In this document: in pieces, positions 1-8,001 of the stretch
How the letters are laid out: every line of letters starts with the position of its first letter
Position numbering within the stretch: position 1 is the stretch's first letter
NCBI GenBank assembly: GCA_019416455.1
Contig: DXXG01000004.1
Location: 62,001 to 126,000 of the forward strand
Direction: 5' to 3'
DNA from: Clostridiales bacterium
GTDB lineage: Bacteria > Bacillota > Clostridia > Oscillospirales > Acutalibacteraceae
DNA: 64,000 nucleotides
The notes under the pieces: model-generated
Database searches by the model: none
What the model was told of the DNA's origin: nothing
The model's input: the letters and a program-made list of their open reading frames with translations, nothing else
Program-made: the position numbers and the translations under genes

Positions 1-653
1 GGGTTGGGTCCCACCACGCCCATGTTGGCGGCCACAGGTTCCACGATCACGCAGGCGATCTCTCCCGGATACTGGTCGAACAGGGCTTGGACGCTTTCCA
101 AGTGGTTGTACTGGGCGGTGAGGGTGTCTTTGGCGGTGTCCTCCGGTACGCCGGCGGAACTAGGCTTGCCCCCTTCCGCCACAGCGGAGGAACCGGCTTT
201 CACCAGCATAGCGTCGCTGTGACCGTGATAGCACCCTTCGAACTTGATGATCTTATCCCGGCCGGTAGCGCCCCGGGCTAGACGCAGAGCGGACATGACC
301 GCTTCTGTGCCGGAGTTCACCATGCGCACCATTTCGATGTTGGGCACCATTTGGATCATCAGTTCGGCGATCTCCACTTCCCGCTGGGTGGAGGCGCCGA
401 AGGAAAGGCCGTCTTTCACGGCTTTTTCTACCGCCTCCCGGATCAGGGGATGGTTGTGGCCCAGGATCATGGGACCCCAGGAGCACACATAGTCGATGTA
501 GCGGCGGCCGTCCACATCCCAGATGTAGGCGCCGTCTGCTTTGGCGATAAAGCGGGGAGTGAGCCCTACGGCCCGATAGGCGCGAACAGGGCTGTTCACA
601 CCGCCGGGAAGCACTTTTTTAGCCCGTTCAAACAGGGCGGCAGATGTATCCAT
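1..653 (-). CDS. hemL: Glutamate-1-semialdehyde 2,1-aminomutase, 3'-truncated by window edge
   Basis: Converts glutamate-1-semialdehyde to 5-aminolevulinate in the C5 route of tetrapyrrole synthesis, using PLP in the cytosol. The visible part (about 217 residues) begins MDTSAALFERAKKVLPGG and shows the family's N-terminal half, including the NSGTEAVMSALRLAR and EGCYHGH blocks that help form the cofactor pocket. The lysine that carries PLP would lie beyond the left edge. The ATG at 653 shares one base with the hemB stop, so it is translationally coupled as the last visible gene of the hemA operon. No alternative assignment is likely. Confidence 0.96.
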   Translation of the reverse strand, partial: MDTSAALFERAKKVLPGGVNSPVRAYRAVGLTPRFIAKADGAYIWDVDGRRYIDYVCSWGPMILGHNHPLIREAVEKAVKDGLSFGASTQREVEIAELMIQMVPNIEMVRMVNSGTEAVMSALRLARGATGRDKIIKFEGCYHGHSDAMLVKAGSSAVAEGGKPSSAGVPEDTAKDTLTAQYNHLESVQALFDQYPGEIACVIVEPVAANMGVVGPN

Positions 654-1636
654 TATCCGATATCTCCTTTTTGGATGGCTTGGGCCAGTTCTTTGGCGTA
701 GTAGGTGATGAGCATATTGGCGCCCGCCCGGAAAACGGACAAGGCGGACTCGCACATGATTCGGTATTCGTCCACCAGGCCTGCTTGGGCGGCGGCTTTG
801 ATCATGGCGTATTCTCCGGAGACGGAGTAAGCTGCCATGGGCACGTCAAAGGCATCGGAACATTCCCGGATGATGTCCAGATAGGAAAGGGCAGGCTTGA
901 CCATGATGATGTCCGCGCCTTCTTCCACGTCCAGAGCGCATTCTTTCAGGGCCTCCTTGCGGTTGTGGGGGTCCATCTGATATCCCTTCCGGTCTCCGAA
1001 GGAAGGGGCAGAGCCGGCCGCGGAACGGAAGGGCCCGTAAAACGCGGAGGCGTATTTAGCGGAATAGGCCATGATGGGAACATTCTGAAAACCAGCTTCG
1101 TCCAAGGTGTGGCGGATAGCTCCCACCCGGCCATCCATCATGTCGGAGGGGGCAACCATGTCAGCTCCTGCCTGAGCGTGGGAAAGAGCGGTCTTGCACA
1201 GCAGTTCCAGCGTGGCGTCGTTGTCCACCTTGTGGCCGCAGAGAGCGCCGCAGTGGCCGTGGCTGGTGTATTCGCACATGCACACGTCGGTGATGATGTA
1301 AAAGTCAGGGTAAGAAGCCTTGATGGTCCGGATGGCTTTTTGGATCACGCCTTCCGGGTCCCAGGCGGAGGAACCCACCTCGTCCTTGTGAGCGGGGATG
1401 CCGAAAAGGATGCAGCTTTTCACGCCGGCAGAGACGCACTGGGCAATGGCCTCTTTTACGGCATCCAAACCGTATTGGTATTGGCCGGGCAGGGAATCGA
1501 TGGGGCGGGTGCCGCTGAGGGTCTCGTCCACGAAAATGGGGTAGATCAGGCTGTCGGCGGAGAGGCGTGTCTCACGGCAGAGCCTGCGGATTGTGTCGCC
1601 GTCCCGGAGACGGCGGGGTCTGTGGATCAATTCCAT
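653..1636 (-). CDS. hemB: Porphobilinogen synthase (delta-aminolevulinate dehydratase)
   Basis: Condenses two 5-aminolevulinate molecules to porphobilinogen. The 327-residue length is normal. The active-site segment MVKPALSYLDII carries the Schiff-base lysine, and DVCMCEYTSHGHCG is the cysteine-rich zinc site of the Zn-dependent subgroup. I chose the second ATG (1636) because the AAGGAG site is about seven bases before it. The ATG at 1642, which overlaps the upstream stop as ATGA, is too close to that site. The gene lies between cobA-hemD and hemL in the riboswitch-controlled hem operon. Confidence 0.96.
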   Translation of the reverse strand: MELIHRPRRLRDGDTIRRLCRETRLSADSLIYPIFVDETLSGTRPIDSLPGQYQYGLDAVKEAIAQCVSAGVKSCILFGIPAHKDEVGSSAWDPEGVIQKAIRTIKASYPDFYIITDVCMCEYTSHGHCGALCGHKVDNDATLELLCKTALSHAQAGADMVAPSDMMDGRVGAIRHTLDEAGFQNVPIMAYSAKYASAFYGPFRSAAGSAPSFGDRKGYQMDPHNRKEALKECALDVEEGADIIMVKPALSYLDIIRECSDAFDVPMAAYSVSGEYAMIKAAAQAGLVDEYRIMCESALSVFRAGANMLITYYAKELAQAIQKGDIG

Positions 1637-1638
1637 GG

Positions 1639-3129
1639 TCATTCTCCTTCCACGATTCGTTGGACCAGCGCGTCCATAGTGGCTTTTTCAGCGGTGATGG
1701 TGCGCAGGTGGTATTTATGTGCTTCAGCTTCGGTCTGTTTTCCGATACAAGCCGCGGTAATGGCAGAAAAGTCTGTCCCTTCTCCCAAAGCGGAAACGAA
1801 GCCGGTAACGGTGGATGCGCTGGTAAAGGTGACGATCGCTCCTTGTGCCACCTGGTCCCGCACTTCCTCTGTGTTGGGAGCGGTGTATCGTGTCTCGTAG
1901 CACCGGATATCATTATAGGAAACGGCGGCTTCATCCAGAGCGTCTGTCAAGGCTCTGGTGCCCCACTCCGCCCGAAGAATGAGCACCTTCCCGGAAGGTT
2001 TTACGTCTGCCAGCGCCTGTCCCAGATGGTCGCTGTCGTAAACCTCCGGAATCAGGTCGGCACGCAGGCCGTGATTTCTCAGTTCCCGGTCGGTTCCCGG
2101 CCCGATGGCTGCCAGTTTGATGTTCCCCAGCGCTCGCACGTCCCGATCGGTGCGGTCCAAGAAGTCCATCAGGGCGGAAACCCCGGCGGGACTGGTGAAC
2201 ACCAACCATTGGTAACTTGCCATATTTTCTACGGCCTGCTCCATTTCCGGGCAGGGGATCAGGGGATGGGTCTCAATGCAGGGGAACTCTGTGACATCCG
2301 CTCCCAGAGAGCGCAGCCGATGGGACAAAGTGCCCGCCCGATCTTTGGGACGTGTGACGATGACGCTTTTTCCTTTCAAGGGCAGGCGGTCGAACCAGTC
2401 AAATTGTGGCCCGTAGGCGCAGACTCTGCCCACCACGATAATGGCGGGGCTGGTCACCTTTTGGGCATTGGCCTCTTCCGGCAGGGCAGAAAGAGTGGAA
2501 TAGATGGACCGCTGAGCAGGGGTGGTGCCCCGTTCGATCACAGCGGCGGGCATATCCGGGTCCATGCCTGCTGCCAGAAGTCCTCGGCAGATCTCCCCGA
2601 GGGCTTTGACCCCCATGAGGAATACCAAGGTGCCCTGGGTCTCCACCAGCGCCTGAAAGTTGATGCTCAGGGGTTTTCCTGCCCGCTGATGGCCTGTGAT
2701 GATGTGCAGGGAAGAACAGCAGTCCCGGTGAGTCACCGGGATCCCGGCATAGGCGGGCACAGCGATGGCAGAGGTGATGCCGGGGACCTCCTGGAAGGGG
2801 ACACCGTGCTGGCTGAGCAATTCCAATTCCTCGCCACCCCGGCCGAACAGGAAGGGGTCGCCCCCCTTCAAACGGACCACTCGCTTGCCCTCCAATGCTT
2901 TCTCCAGCAGGATCTCACTGATCCGCTCCTGGGGTACCGCGTGATGGGAAGGCTCTTTGCCCACGTCGATACGCTGGGCGTTTTCGGGGATCAGATCCAG
3001 AATGGCTTGTCCCACCAGCCGGTCATAGACCACTACGTCCGCGGATCGGATAGCGTCCCGCCCTTTAACGGTGAGCAGCTCCGGGTCTCCAGGGCCCGCG
3101 CCCACTAAGATCACTTGGCCTATGTTCAT
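1639..3129 (-). CDS. cobA-hemD: Fused uroporphyrinogen-III C-methyltransferase / uroporphyrinogen-III synthase
   Basis: A bifunctional 496-residue protein. Residues 1 to about 240 are the SUMT domain: the N-terminal VGAGPGDPELLTVKG glycine loop, the LKGGDPFLFGRGGEE SAM-binding block and the GITSAIAVPAYAGIPVTHR segment. Residues from about 245 to the end are HemD, which closes and inverts the linear tetrapyrrole. It therefore makes uroporphyrinogen III and methylates it twice to precorrin-2. This fusion is common in Clostridia. A GGAGGG site lies eight bases before the ATG. The ATG overlaps the hemC stop as ATGA, and its own stop is embedded in the hemB start region. Confidence 0.95.
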   Translation of the reverse strand: MNIGQVILVGAGPGDPELLTVKGRDAIRSADVVVYDRLVGQAILDLIPENAQRIDVGKEPSHHAVPQERISEILLEKALEGKRVVRLKGGDPFLFGRGGEELELLSQHGVPFQEVPGITSAIAVPAYAGIPVTHRDCCSSLHIITGHQRAGKPLSINFQALVETQGTLVFLMGVKALGEICRGLLAAGMDPDMPAAVIERGTTPAQRSIYSTLSALPEEANAQKVTSPAIIVVGRVCAYGPQFDWFDRLPLKGKSVIVTRPKDRAGTLSHRLRSLGADVTEFPCIETHPLIPCPEMEQAVENMASYQWLVFTSPAGVSALMDFLDRTDRDVRALGNIKLAAIGPGTDRELRNHGLRADLIPEVYDSDHLGQALADVKPSGKVLILRAEWGTRALTDALDEAAVSYNDIRCYETRYTAPNTEEVRDQVAQGAIVTFTSASTVTGFVSALGEGTDFSAITAACIGKQTEAEAHKYHLRTITAEKATMDALVQRIVEGE

Positions 3130-4004
3130 TGATGATCCCTCCTCATTTCTTCCGCAAGAGCGGCGCCCAAAGCCTCGCCCTGCTCCCGGGGACCGGAGAT
3201 GGTCTGGAAATAAAGGGCCTCATCCGGCGTGACATACATCCCCTTCAACGTGAGGGTATCCCCCTCCACAGTGGCGAACGCCGCTACGGGGGAAGAGCAT
3301 CCGCCGTCCAGCGTGCGGACAAAAGCTCGTTCCGCCAGCAGACAGTCCCGCCCGTCCTCATCGGCGAAAGCTCCCAGACAGGAGATGTCCACGCCTTCAC
3401 GGGCCTGTACTGCCAGGATCCCCTGTCCAGCGGCAGGAAGGATCTCCTCCACTGAAAAATACCGGCTGATCCGGTGCTCCAATCCCAGTCGTGCCAGTCC
3501 GGCCCCGGCCAGCACCAGGGCAGAGAACTCCCCACTGTCCAGTTTTTGGAGCCGGGTCAACACGTTTCCCCGCACGGGTGCCACTGTGGCTTCCGGAAAC
3601 AATGCCCGAAGCTGTAATTGGCGGCGCAGAGAGGAACAGCCGATCGGCTTTGTAAAGTCGATGGTGTCCTTGTTTTTCGGGAGCACCAGTACGTCTCGGG
3701 GGTCGGCACGTTTGGAGAAGGCCACCAGAGGCAGGCGGGGGTCGGTCTCCATAGGCAGGTCTTTGCTGCTGTGTACCGTGAGATCTACCCGACCGTCCAG
3801 CAGGGCGGCGTCCAGCTCCTTGACGAACAGCCCTTTACCGCCGATCTTGTCCAGGGTCCGGTCCAGAATGACGTCACCTGTGGTTTTCATGGTGACCAGT
3901 TCCGTCTGGATCTCCGAATCCCACTGGTGGATGGCCTTTATGACGATCTCCGACTGGATGACGGCAAGACGGCTTTCTCGGCTGCCGATGCGTATGTGTT
4001 TCAT
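3126..4004 (-). CDS. hemC: Porphobilinogen deaminase (hydroxymethylbilane synthase)
   Basis: Polymerises four porphobilinogens into hydroxymethylbilane on a dipyrromethane cofactor. At 292 residues it has the usual length. It opens MKHIRIGSRESRLAVIQ, has the LTVHSSKDLPME active-site segment with the catalytic aspartate, and has LDGGCSSPVAAFA with the cofactor-anchoring cysteine. An open frame extends 35 codons further upstream. I start at 4004 because this ATG fits the family and has GGAGGG just upstream. The start overlaps the preceding stop by four bases (ATGA). Confidence 0.96.
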   Translation of the reverse strand: MKHIRIGSRESRLAVIQSEIVIKAIHQWDSEIQTELVTMKTTGDVILDRTLDKIGGKGLFVKELDAALLDGRVDLTVHSSKDLPMETDPRLPLVAFSKRADPRDVLVLPKNKDTIDFTKPIGCSSLRRQLQLRALFPEATVAPVRGNVLTRLQKLDSGEFSALVLAGAGLARLGLEHRISRYFSVEEILPAAGQGILAVQAREGVDISCLGAFADEDGRDCLLAERAFVRTLDGGCSSPVAAFATVEGDTLTLKGMYVTPDEALYFQTISGPREQGEALGAALAEEMRRDHQ

Positions 4005-4450
4005 TCCATTCCCTCCAATACAGCGCGAATCTTCTTCGCGGCAGCAGCGGTCTTTTTGTGTTCGCTTCCCTGAGACACTACCCCCGCTACCAGCCCGCTG
4101 CCGGTACAAATGGCGGGGAAAAAGAAGGTGCTCTCCTCTTTCCGGTCGGCCACGCTGACGAAGATCCCGGCTTCTGTGGCCTCTTGGCCCACCTGAGCGT
4201 TCACTTCCCGTTGGTTTGTGGCGGCCACCGCCAGGAATGCTCCGTGAAGGTCGCCCTCTTCATAGGGCCGCTGGAGAAACGCCGCTCCAGGAGGAACGGC
4301 CTCACACTCCGGAGCGATGATGGTGACCTCCGCTCCAAAGGCCAGGCAGATTTCTGCCCGGCGCAGGGCGATCTTCCCGCCGCCTACGATCACAACTTTT
4401 TTTCCATTCAAGTCGATAAACAGGGGGAACCGGTTAGCGGTACAATCCAT
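4001..4450 (-). CDS. Precorrin-2 dehydrogenase (siroheme synthase N-terminal domain type)
   Basis: A 149-residue NAD-binding protein that should oxidise precorrin-2 to sirohydrochlorin, the substrate for cobalt insertion. The Rossmann motif VVIVGGGKIALRRA is near residue 19, followed by the acidic and proline-rich TIIAPEC end of the nucleotide fold. It lacks the methyltransferase half of CysG, which is supplied here by the cobA-hemD fusion. Similar short proteins are called SirC, Met8-like or HemA-associated proteins. It sits 15 bases after hemA and overlaps hemC by four bases. Chelatase activity cannot be judged from sequence; cbiK supplies the cobaltochelatase. Confidence 0.9.
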   Translation of the reverse strand: MDCTANRFPLFIDLNGKKVVIVGGGKIALRRAEICLAFGAEVTIIAPECEAVPPGAAFLQRPYEEGDLHGAFLAVAATNQREVNAQVGQEATEAGIFVSVADRKEESTFFFPAICTGSGLVAGVVSQGSEHKKTAAAAKKIRAVLEGME

Positions 4451-4465
4451 ATGCAGCCTCTTTTC

Positions 4466-5665
4466 TCAGAATACCACCGGGCGGCCGGTGGTGTGCAGGC
4501 GGATTTTGCTCTCGCATTTGGTCAGGTTTTCTGAAGTGATGCGCTCCGCCAGTCCGGTGACCAGCAGGTCCACCGTTTTGTCCACAGACAGCTGGATGAT
4601 TTCCGGTTCCGTCAGGCCCTCGCCGAACTCCTTCACAGTGAGGAGCCGGTCCACGATGGCCTGTTTCAAACTGTCCACGGAAGTCATGCAGTCCTTGTAG
4701 TTGAGCCAGCGGTAAAAGTTTTCCATCTGAGCAGTCAGGATCTCCGACACTTCCGCTGGGACTGTTCGGCTCCCAGAAAAATCTCCCAAATCGTCGATAT
4801 TATAAAGGAAAACACCGGGCAGGTGTCCCGCTTCCGGCTGGATATCCCGGGGGATGGCCAAGTCCACCATGATGGCCGGGAGGGTGGAAAGCTGGGTAAG
4901 CTGGTCCACGGTCACCGTGTAATGAGGACTGGTAGTGGCGGACAGCAGGATGCCGCAGCCCTCCATATGATGATACCGCTGGTCATAAGGAACCACGCCG
5001 CAGCCGGGGGGAACGATGGTCTCCCCGTGGCGGTAGGTCCGCAGCGTCACCGAGACCTGGCATCCCTCCTGCCGCAACAGGGAAGCGGAGAGACGTCCCA
5101 TTTCCCCGTTGCCGATGACCAGGGCCTTTTTGCCCTTCAATGTTCCCAGTTTCTCTCGGAGAAGGGATACAGCCATGCTGGCGGCGGAGGTGGGGACGGA
5201 CGTGAGCCGCACTTTGGTCCGCACTTCTTTTCCCGCGGAAACGGCGTAGCGGAACAGGGTCTCCAGGACAGCGTCGGCAGTGCCCGCTTCTCGGGCGATG
5301 GCGATAGCGTTCTTTACCTGGGAGATGATCTGATCCTCCCCGAAAATGCGGGAGCGGATCCCGGCGGCCACCTCCATCAGATGTTCTACCGCTTCTTTTT
5401 CGGAAAGGGTGATAAAGGCGTCCTGGTAGGGAGCGTGGTCCACTCCCGCCGCCTGGCACAGGAGCTGACCGGGATCCATGGCTTTATCGCAGGATAGGTA
5501 CAGCTCGGTACGATTGCAGGTGGAGATGAGCACGCAGCCGGAAGCCTGGGAAAGAGATTGGATCTTTCCAGCCATTTCCGCTGTCTGCTGGTTGGTGAAG
5601 GAAAGTTTTTCCCGCAGGCTGATGGGGGCCAGACTGTGTTCCAGACCCGACATGATAATACTCAC
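4466..5665 (-). CDS. hemA: Glutamyl-tRNA reductase
   Basis: First enzyme of the C5 pathway, reducing glutamyl-tRNA to glutamate-1-semialdehyde with NADPH. SGCVLISTCNRTELYLS contains the catalytic cysteine, and ALVIGNGEMGRLSASLL is the NADPH-binding loop. The frame is open far upstream, into the leader terminator, so the start must be internal. I choose the GTG at 5665 because its product (VSIIMSGLEHSLAPISLREK) aligns with the conserved N-terminus, and GGGAG lies about 12 bases before it. An ATG at 5653 is the alternative. As the first gene of the operon, it is controlled by the upstream cobalamin riboswitch. Confidence 0.95.
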   Translation of the reverse strand: MSIIMSGLEHSLAPISLREKLSFTNQQTAEMAGKIQSLSQASGCVLISTCNRTELYLSCDKAMDPGQLLCQAAGVDHAPYQDAFITLSEKEAVEHLMEVAAGIRSRIFGEDQIISQVKNAIAIAREAGTADAVLETLFRYAVSAGKEVRTKVRLTSVPTSAASMAVSLLREKLGTLKGKKALVIGNGEMGRLSASLLRQEGCQVSVTLRTYRHGETIVPPGCGVVPYDQRYHHMEGCGILLSATTSPHYTVTVDQLTQLSTLPAIMVDLAIPRDIQPEAGHLPGVFLYNIDDLGDFSGSRTVPAEVSEILTAQMENFYRWLNYKDCMTSVDSLKQAIVDRLLTVKEFGEGLTEPEIIQLSVDKTVDLLVTGLAERITSENLTKCESKIRLHTTGRPVVF

Positions 5666-5712
5666 TGATGGTTCACACTCCCGATTCGCAGCGATCGCGA
5701 TCCCTAAAATAC

Positions 5713-5741
5713 AAAAAGCCGCGGCAGTGATCGCCGCAGCC
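5713..5741 (-). terminator. Leader terminator of hemA riboswitch
   Basis: On the minus strand an eight-base-pair GC-rich stem (GCTGCGGC with GCCGCGGC, one G-U pair) closes a short loop and is followed by five T residues. It lies between the aptamer and the hemA start, so it is the likely expression platform. Confidence 0.85.
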
Positions 5742-5799
5742 GTTTTTCGCGCACAAAAACTCTGCCACTCCGATAATACGCCGGACGGCAGCACTCACT

Positions 5800-5975
5800 T
5801 TGAGCAGGTCTCCTGACTTATGCCTCTTCAGCTCACCCACAGCCTTCTCAGGATCCCTCCCAATGACCGGCTTTCGCCCCGTGTGAAGCCTCCGCAAATA
5901 CAGTGGCGGTACCGTTCCGGATTTTCACCGGATTTCCTATTCTCCGCTGAGTCTGGACGAGTTCAGCGGCACTCA
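5800..5975 (-). promoter_or_regulatory. Cobalamin (AdoCbl) riboswitch controlling the hem operon
   Basis: The minus strand contains the conserved GCCACTG block, the GGTGAAAATCCGG segment before it, and the B12 box AAGTCAGGAGACCTGC near the 3' end. These are in the order and spacing of cobalamin riboswitches. The terminator at 5713-5741 follows. By family precedent, bound adenosylcobalamin should favour termination, lowering hem gene expression. Confidence 0.93.
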
Positions 5976-5995
5976 AACAGTATCAATTTAGTTTG

Positions 5996-6024
5996 ATTAT
6001 AGCAATCGGGAAAAACTTTGTCAA
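5996..6024 (-). promoter_or_regulatory. Sigma-A promoter of hem operon
   Basis: On the minus strand, TTGACA (6019-6024) and TATAAT (5996-6001) are separated by exactly 17 bases. Both hexamers match the consensus. The predicted start site is near 5989, just ahead of the riboswitch. Confidence 0.9.
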
Positions 6025-6037
6025 TACAGGATAACGG

Positions 6038-6066
6038 TTGACACAGCGCCGGTTTCTGCCTACAAT
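6038..6066 (+). promoter_or_regulatory. Sigma-A promoter of cbiC
   Basis: TTGACA (6038-6043), a 17-base spacer, then TACAAT (6061-6066). It diverges from the hem promoter with only 13 bases between the two -35 boxes. The leader to cbiC is about 75 bases and too short for a cobalamin riboswitch. Confidence 0.85.
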
Positions 6067-6148
6067 AAAAGCGAAATTTGAGGGGGGCGGAAGGGGCTGG
6101 ATGGTCCTTTCGCTCAGGTCTCGAACAAGGGAAGGGAGTTTGTCTGTC

Positions 6149-6772
6149 ATGATCCAGCATATCCAGCCGATGGACATTGAAAAACAGAGTTTCGCCATCA
6201 TTTCCCAACTGCTGGGGGATCGCCAGTTGGACCCGGAAAATGAGTTGGTGATCAAACGGGTGATCCACACGTCGGCGGATTTCGATTACGTGGACAACCT
6301 GGTGTTCTCACAACACGCCGTGACTAAAGGGATCGAAGCTCTCCGAGGCGGCTGCGACATCGTCACCGATACCCAGATGGCCAAAGCCGGCATCAATAAA
6401 ACCATTTTGGCAAAGCTGGGAGGGGAGGTCCACTGCTTTATGTCGGATCCGGACGTGGCGGAGGAAGCCAAACAGCGGGGTGTCACCCGGGCGGTGGTTT
6501 CTATGGAACGGGCAGGCAAACTGCAAAAGCCCTGCGTGTTCGCCATCGGGAACGCTCCTACCGCGCTGATCTCCCTGTATGAGCAGATCCAGGCCGGGAC
6601 TCTCCATCCGGCGCTGGTGATCGGCGTGCCGGTGGGATTCGTGAACGTGGTGGAGAGCAAGGAGCTGATCCTCCGTTCGGACGTGCCCCATATTGTGGCC
6701 AGAGGGCGCAAAGGGGGAAGCAACGTGGCCGCGGCTATCTGCAATGCTTTGTTGTATCAAATCACCCGGTAA
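6149..6772 (+). CDS. cbiC: Cobalt-precorrin-8 methylmutase
   Basis: Moves the C11 methyl group to C12, giving cobyrinate. The 207-residue length is typical. The catalytic histidine lies in VIKRVIHTSADFDY, and GGCDIVTDTQMAKAGI and the C-terminal GRKGGSNVAAAICNAL block are family-specific. The ATG at 6149 has GAAGGGAG ten bases upstream; the longer open frame has no such site. The gene is cut off from the main cbi operon by a promoter and riboswitch, and is transcribed from the promoter at 6038 without a riboswitch of its own. Confidence 0.95.
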   Translation: MIQHIQPMDIEKQSFAIISQLLGDRQLDPENELVIKRVIHTSADFDYVDNLVFSQHAVTKGIEALRGGCDIVTDTQMAKAGINKTILAKLGGEVHCFMSDPDVAEEAKQRGVTRAVVSMERAGKLQKPCVFAIGNAPTALISLYEQIQAGTLHPALVIGVPVGFVNVVESKELILRSDVPHIVARGRKGGSNVAAAICNALLYQITR

Positions 6773-6800
6773 AAGGCTGTTTCCCACAGAGATTTTGCTC

Positions 6801-6829
6801 TTGCAACCCTGAGGGAAATATGGTATCCT
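6801..6829 (+). promoter_or_regulatory. Promoter of main cbi/cob operon
   Basis: TTGCAA (6801-6806), 17 bases, then TATCCT (6824-6829) preceded by TGG, an extended -10. The predicted start near 6836 lies immediately before the second cobalamin aptamer. Confidence 0.75.
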
Positions 6830-6844
6830 CACAACAGAAAAGAA

Positions 6845-7020
6845 CAGAAGGTGACCGGCGGCGTTCACAGCTGGCCGGTATAATAGGGAAGCGGGTGAAA
6901 CTCCCGCGCGGGACCGCCGCCGTGATGGCAGAGTTTCGGTTTGAAAAATGTCACTGTGGGAAGCCATGGGAAGACGAGACTGAAATGATGACGCCTGAGC
7001 CGGAAGACCTGCCTTTTGTC
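6845..7020 (+). promoter_or_regulatory. Cobalamin riboswitch controlling the cbi/cob operon
   Basis: Plus-strand cobalamin aptamer: the early GGGTGAAACTCCC hairpin, the TGTCACTGTGGGAAGCC block (variant of GCCACTG), ATGACGCCTGAG, and the B12 box GAGCCGGAAGACCTGCC at 6997-7013. It is followed by a strong terminator and then cbiK. The same stretch contains an open frame of about 93 codons that I treat as non-coding. Confidence 0.93.
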
Positions 7021-7110
7021 CCATACTGCCGAAAGGGCAGAAATCATGGAGCGGACGGACCAAACGTTTCCATGACGGACCAGGGAGCGAGGGCTCCCTG
7101 ATTTGTGCTG

Positions 7111-7143
7111 GCCTTTCTCAATGAGATTGAGAAAGGCTTTTTT
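7111..7143 (+). terminator. Leader terminator between riboswitch and cbiK
   Basis: A 12-base-pair stem (GCCTTTCTCAAT / ATTGAGAAAGGC) with a three-base loop followed by a run of T residues. Being upstream of cbiK and downstream of the aptamer, it is the likely regulatory terminator. Confidence 0.9.
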
Positions 7144-7217
7144 GTTGGAAATAATAAGCGGGGAGAATTGCCGGACAAAAGGACCGGCAGACCATCAAAA
7201 TAGGGAGGAGAACCGAC

Positions 7218-8000
7218 GTGAAAACCGCATTGCTTTGTGTCAGCTTCGGCACCAGCGTACCCGCTGCCAGAAAAAGCATCACCGCTGTGGAGGACGCTCT
7301 GCGGCTGGAACTGCCGGAGGCGGATTTCTTCCGGGCGTTTACCAGCAAGACCATCCGAAGGATCCTGGCCGAAAAAGGGGAATCCATCTGGAGCGCCGAT
7401 GAAGCCTTGGTACGCCTGACGGACGGCAGCTATGACCGGGTGGTGGTCCAGCCCACTCACTTTTTATATGGACTGGAATATGAAAACCTGAAAGCCAGCG
7501 TGGAGGAGGCGAAGAAGCGTTTTCCCGCTCTGCTGCTGGGGAAGCCTCTGTTGTCCGGCACTCAGGACCTGCAAACGCTCACCGGGATCCTGATGGAAGA
7601 ATACCCGCAAAAGGAAGGTTCTGCCCTGGTGTTCATGGGGCACGGGACGCCCCATTTTTCCAATGTGGTGTATCCGGCCATGCAGACCGTGTTTCACATG
7701 ATGGGCCGCAAGGATGTGTATGTGGGTACGGTGATGGGCTGGCCCGGGATCGGGGAGATCCTCGATCAGCTGAAGATGGGGGAATATTCCCGTGTGCGCA
7801 CGGCGCCCCTGATGCTGGTGGCGGGAGACCACGCCCTCAACGATATGGCCGGGGAGAAAGAGGGCAGTTGGAAAAGTGTCCTTACCCGGGAAGGGTACGA
7901 GGTGGAGTGTATCATGCAGGGACTGGGAGTGCTCCCGGGGGTGCAGGAAATGTACCGGAAGTGCCTGGGGGAGCTTCTGAACCAGAGAGAAGGGAACTGA
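7218..8000 (+). CDS. cbiK: Sirohydrochlorin cobaltochelatase
   Basis: Inserts Co2+ into sirohydrochlorin, the committed step of the anaerobic B12 pathway. The 260-residue protein begins MKTALLCVSFGTSVPAARKS, and its two metal-binding histidines are visible in VVVQPTHFLYG and VFMGHGTPHFSN. No signal peptide is seen, so it is the cytosolic form. It starts with GTG at 7218, eight bases after GGGAGGAG. It is the first gene of the riboswitch-controlled operon and is followed after one base by cbiD. Confidence 0.95.
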   Translation: MKTALLCVSFGTSVPAARKSITAVEDALRLELPEADFFRAFTSKTIRRILAEKGESIWSADEALVRLTDGSYDRVVVQPTHFLYGLEYENLKASVEEAKKRFPALLLGKPLLSGTQDLQTLTGILMEEYPQKEGSALVFMGHGTPHFSNVVYPAMQTVFHMMGRKDVYVGTVMGWPGIGEILDQLKMGEYSRVRTAPLMLVAGDHALNDMAGEKEGSWKSVLTREGYEVECIMQGLGVLPGVQEMYRKCLGELLNQREGN

Positions 8001-8001
8001 T

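Noticed and set aside
644..1900. Long plus-strand open frame opposite hemB
   Set aside because: It is a shadow of hemB and cobA-hemD, whose minus-strand products are clear family members; the plus-strand product is rich in Gly/His/Val and matches nothing.
1567..3108. 513-codon plus-strand open frame opposite cobA-hemD
   Set aside because: Shadow of a high-GC gene on the other strand; no start signal and no recognisable domain.
6820..7101. 93-codon open frame before cbiK
   Set aside because: It is the cobalamin aptamer itself; the conserved RNA blocks explain the sequence.
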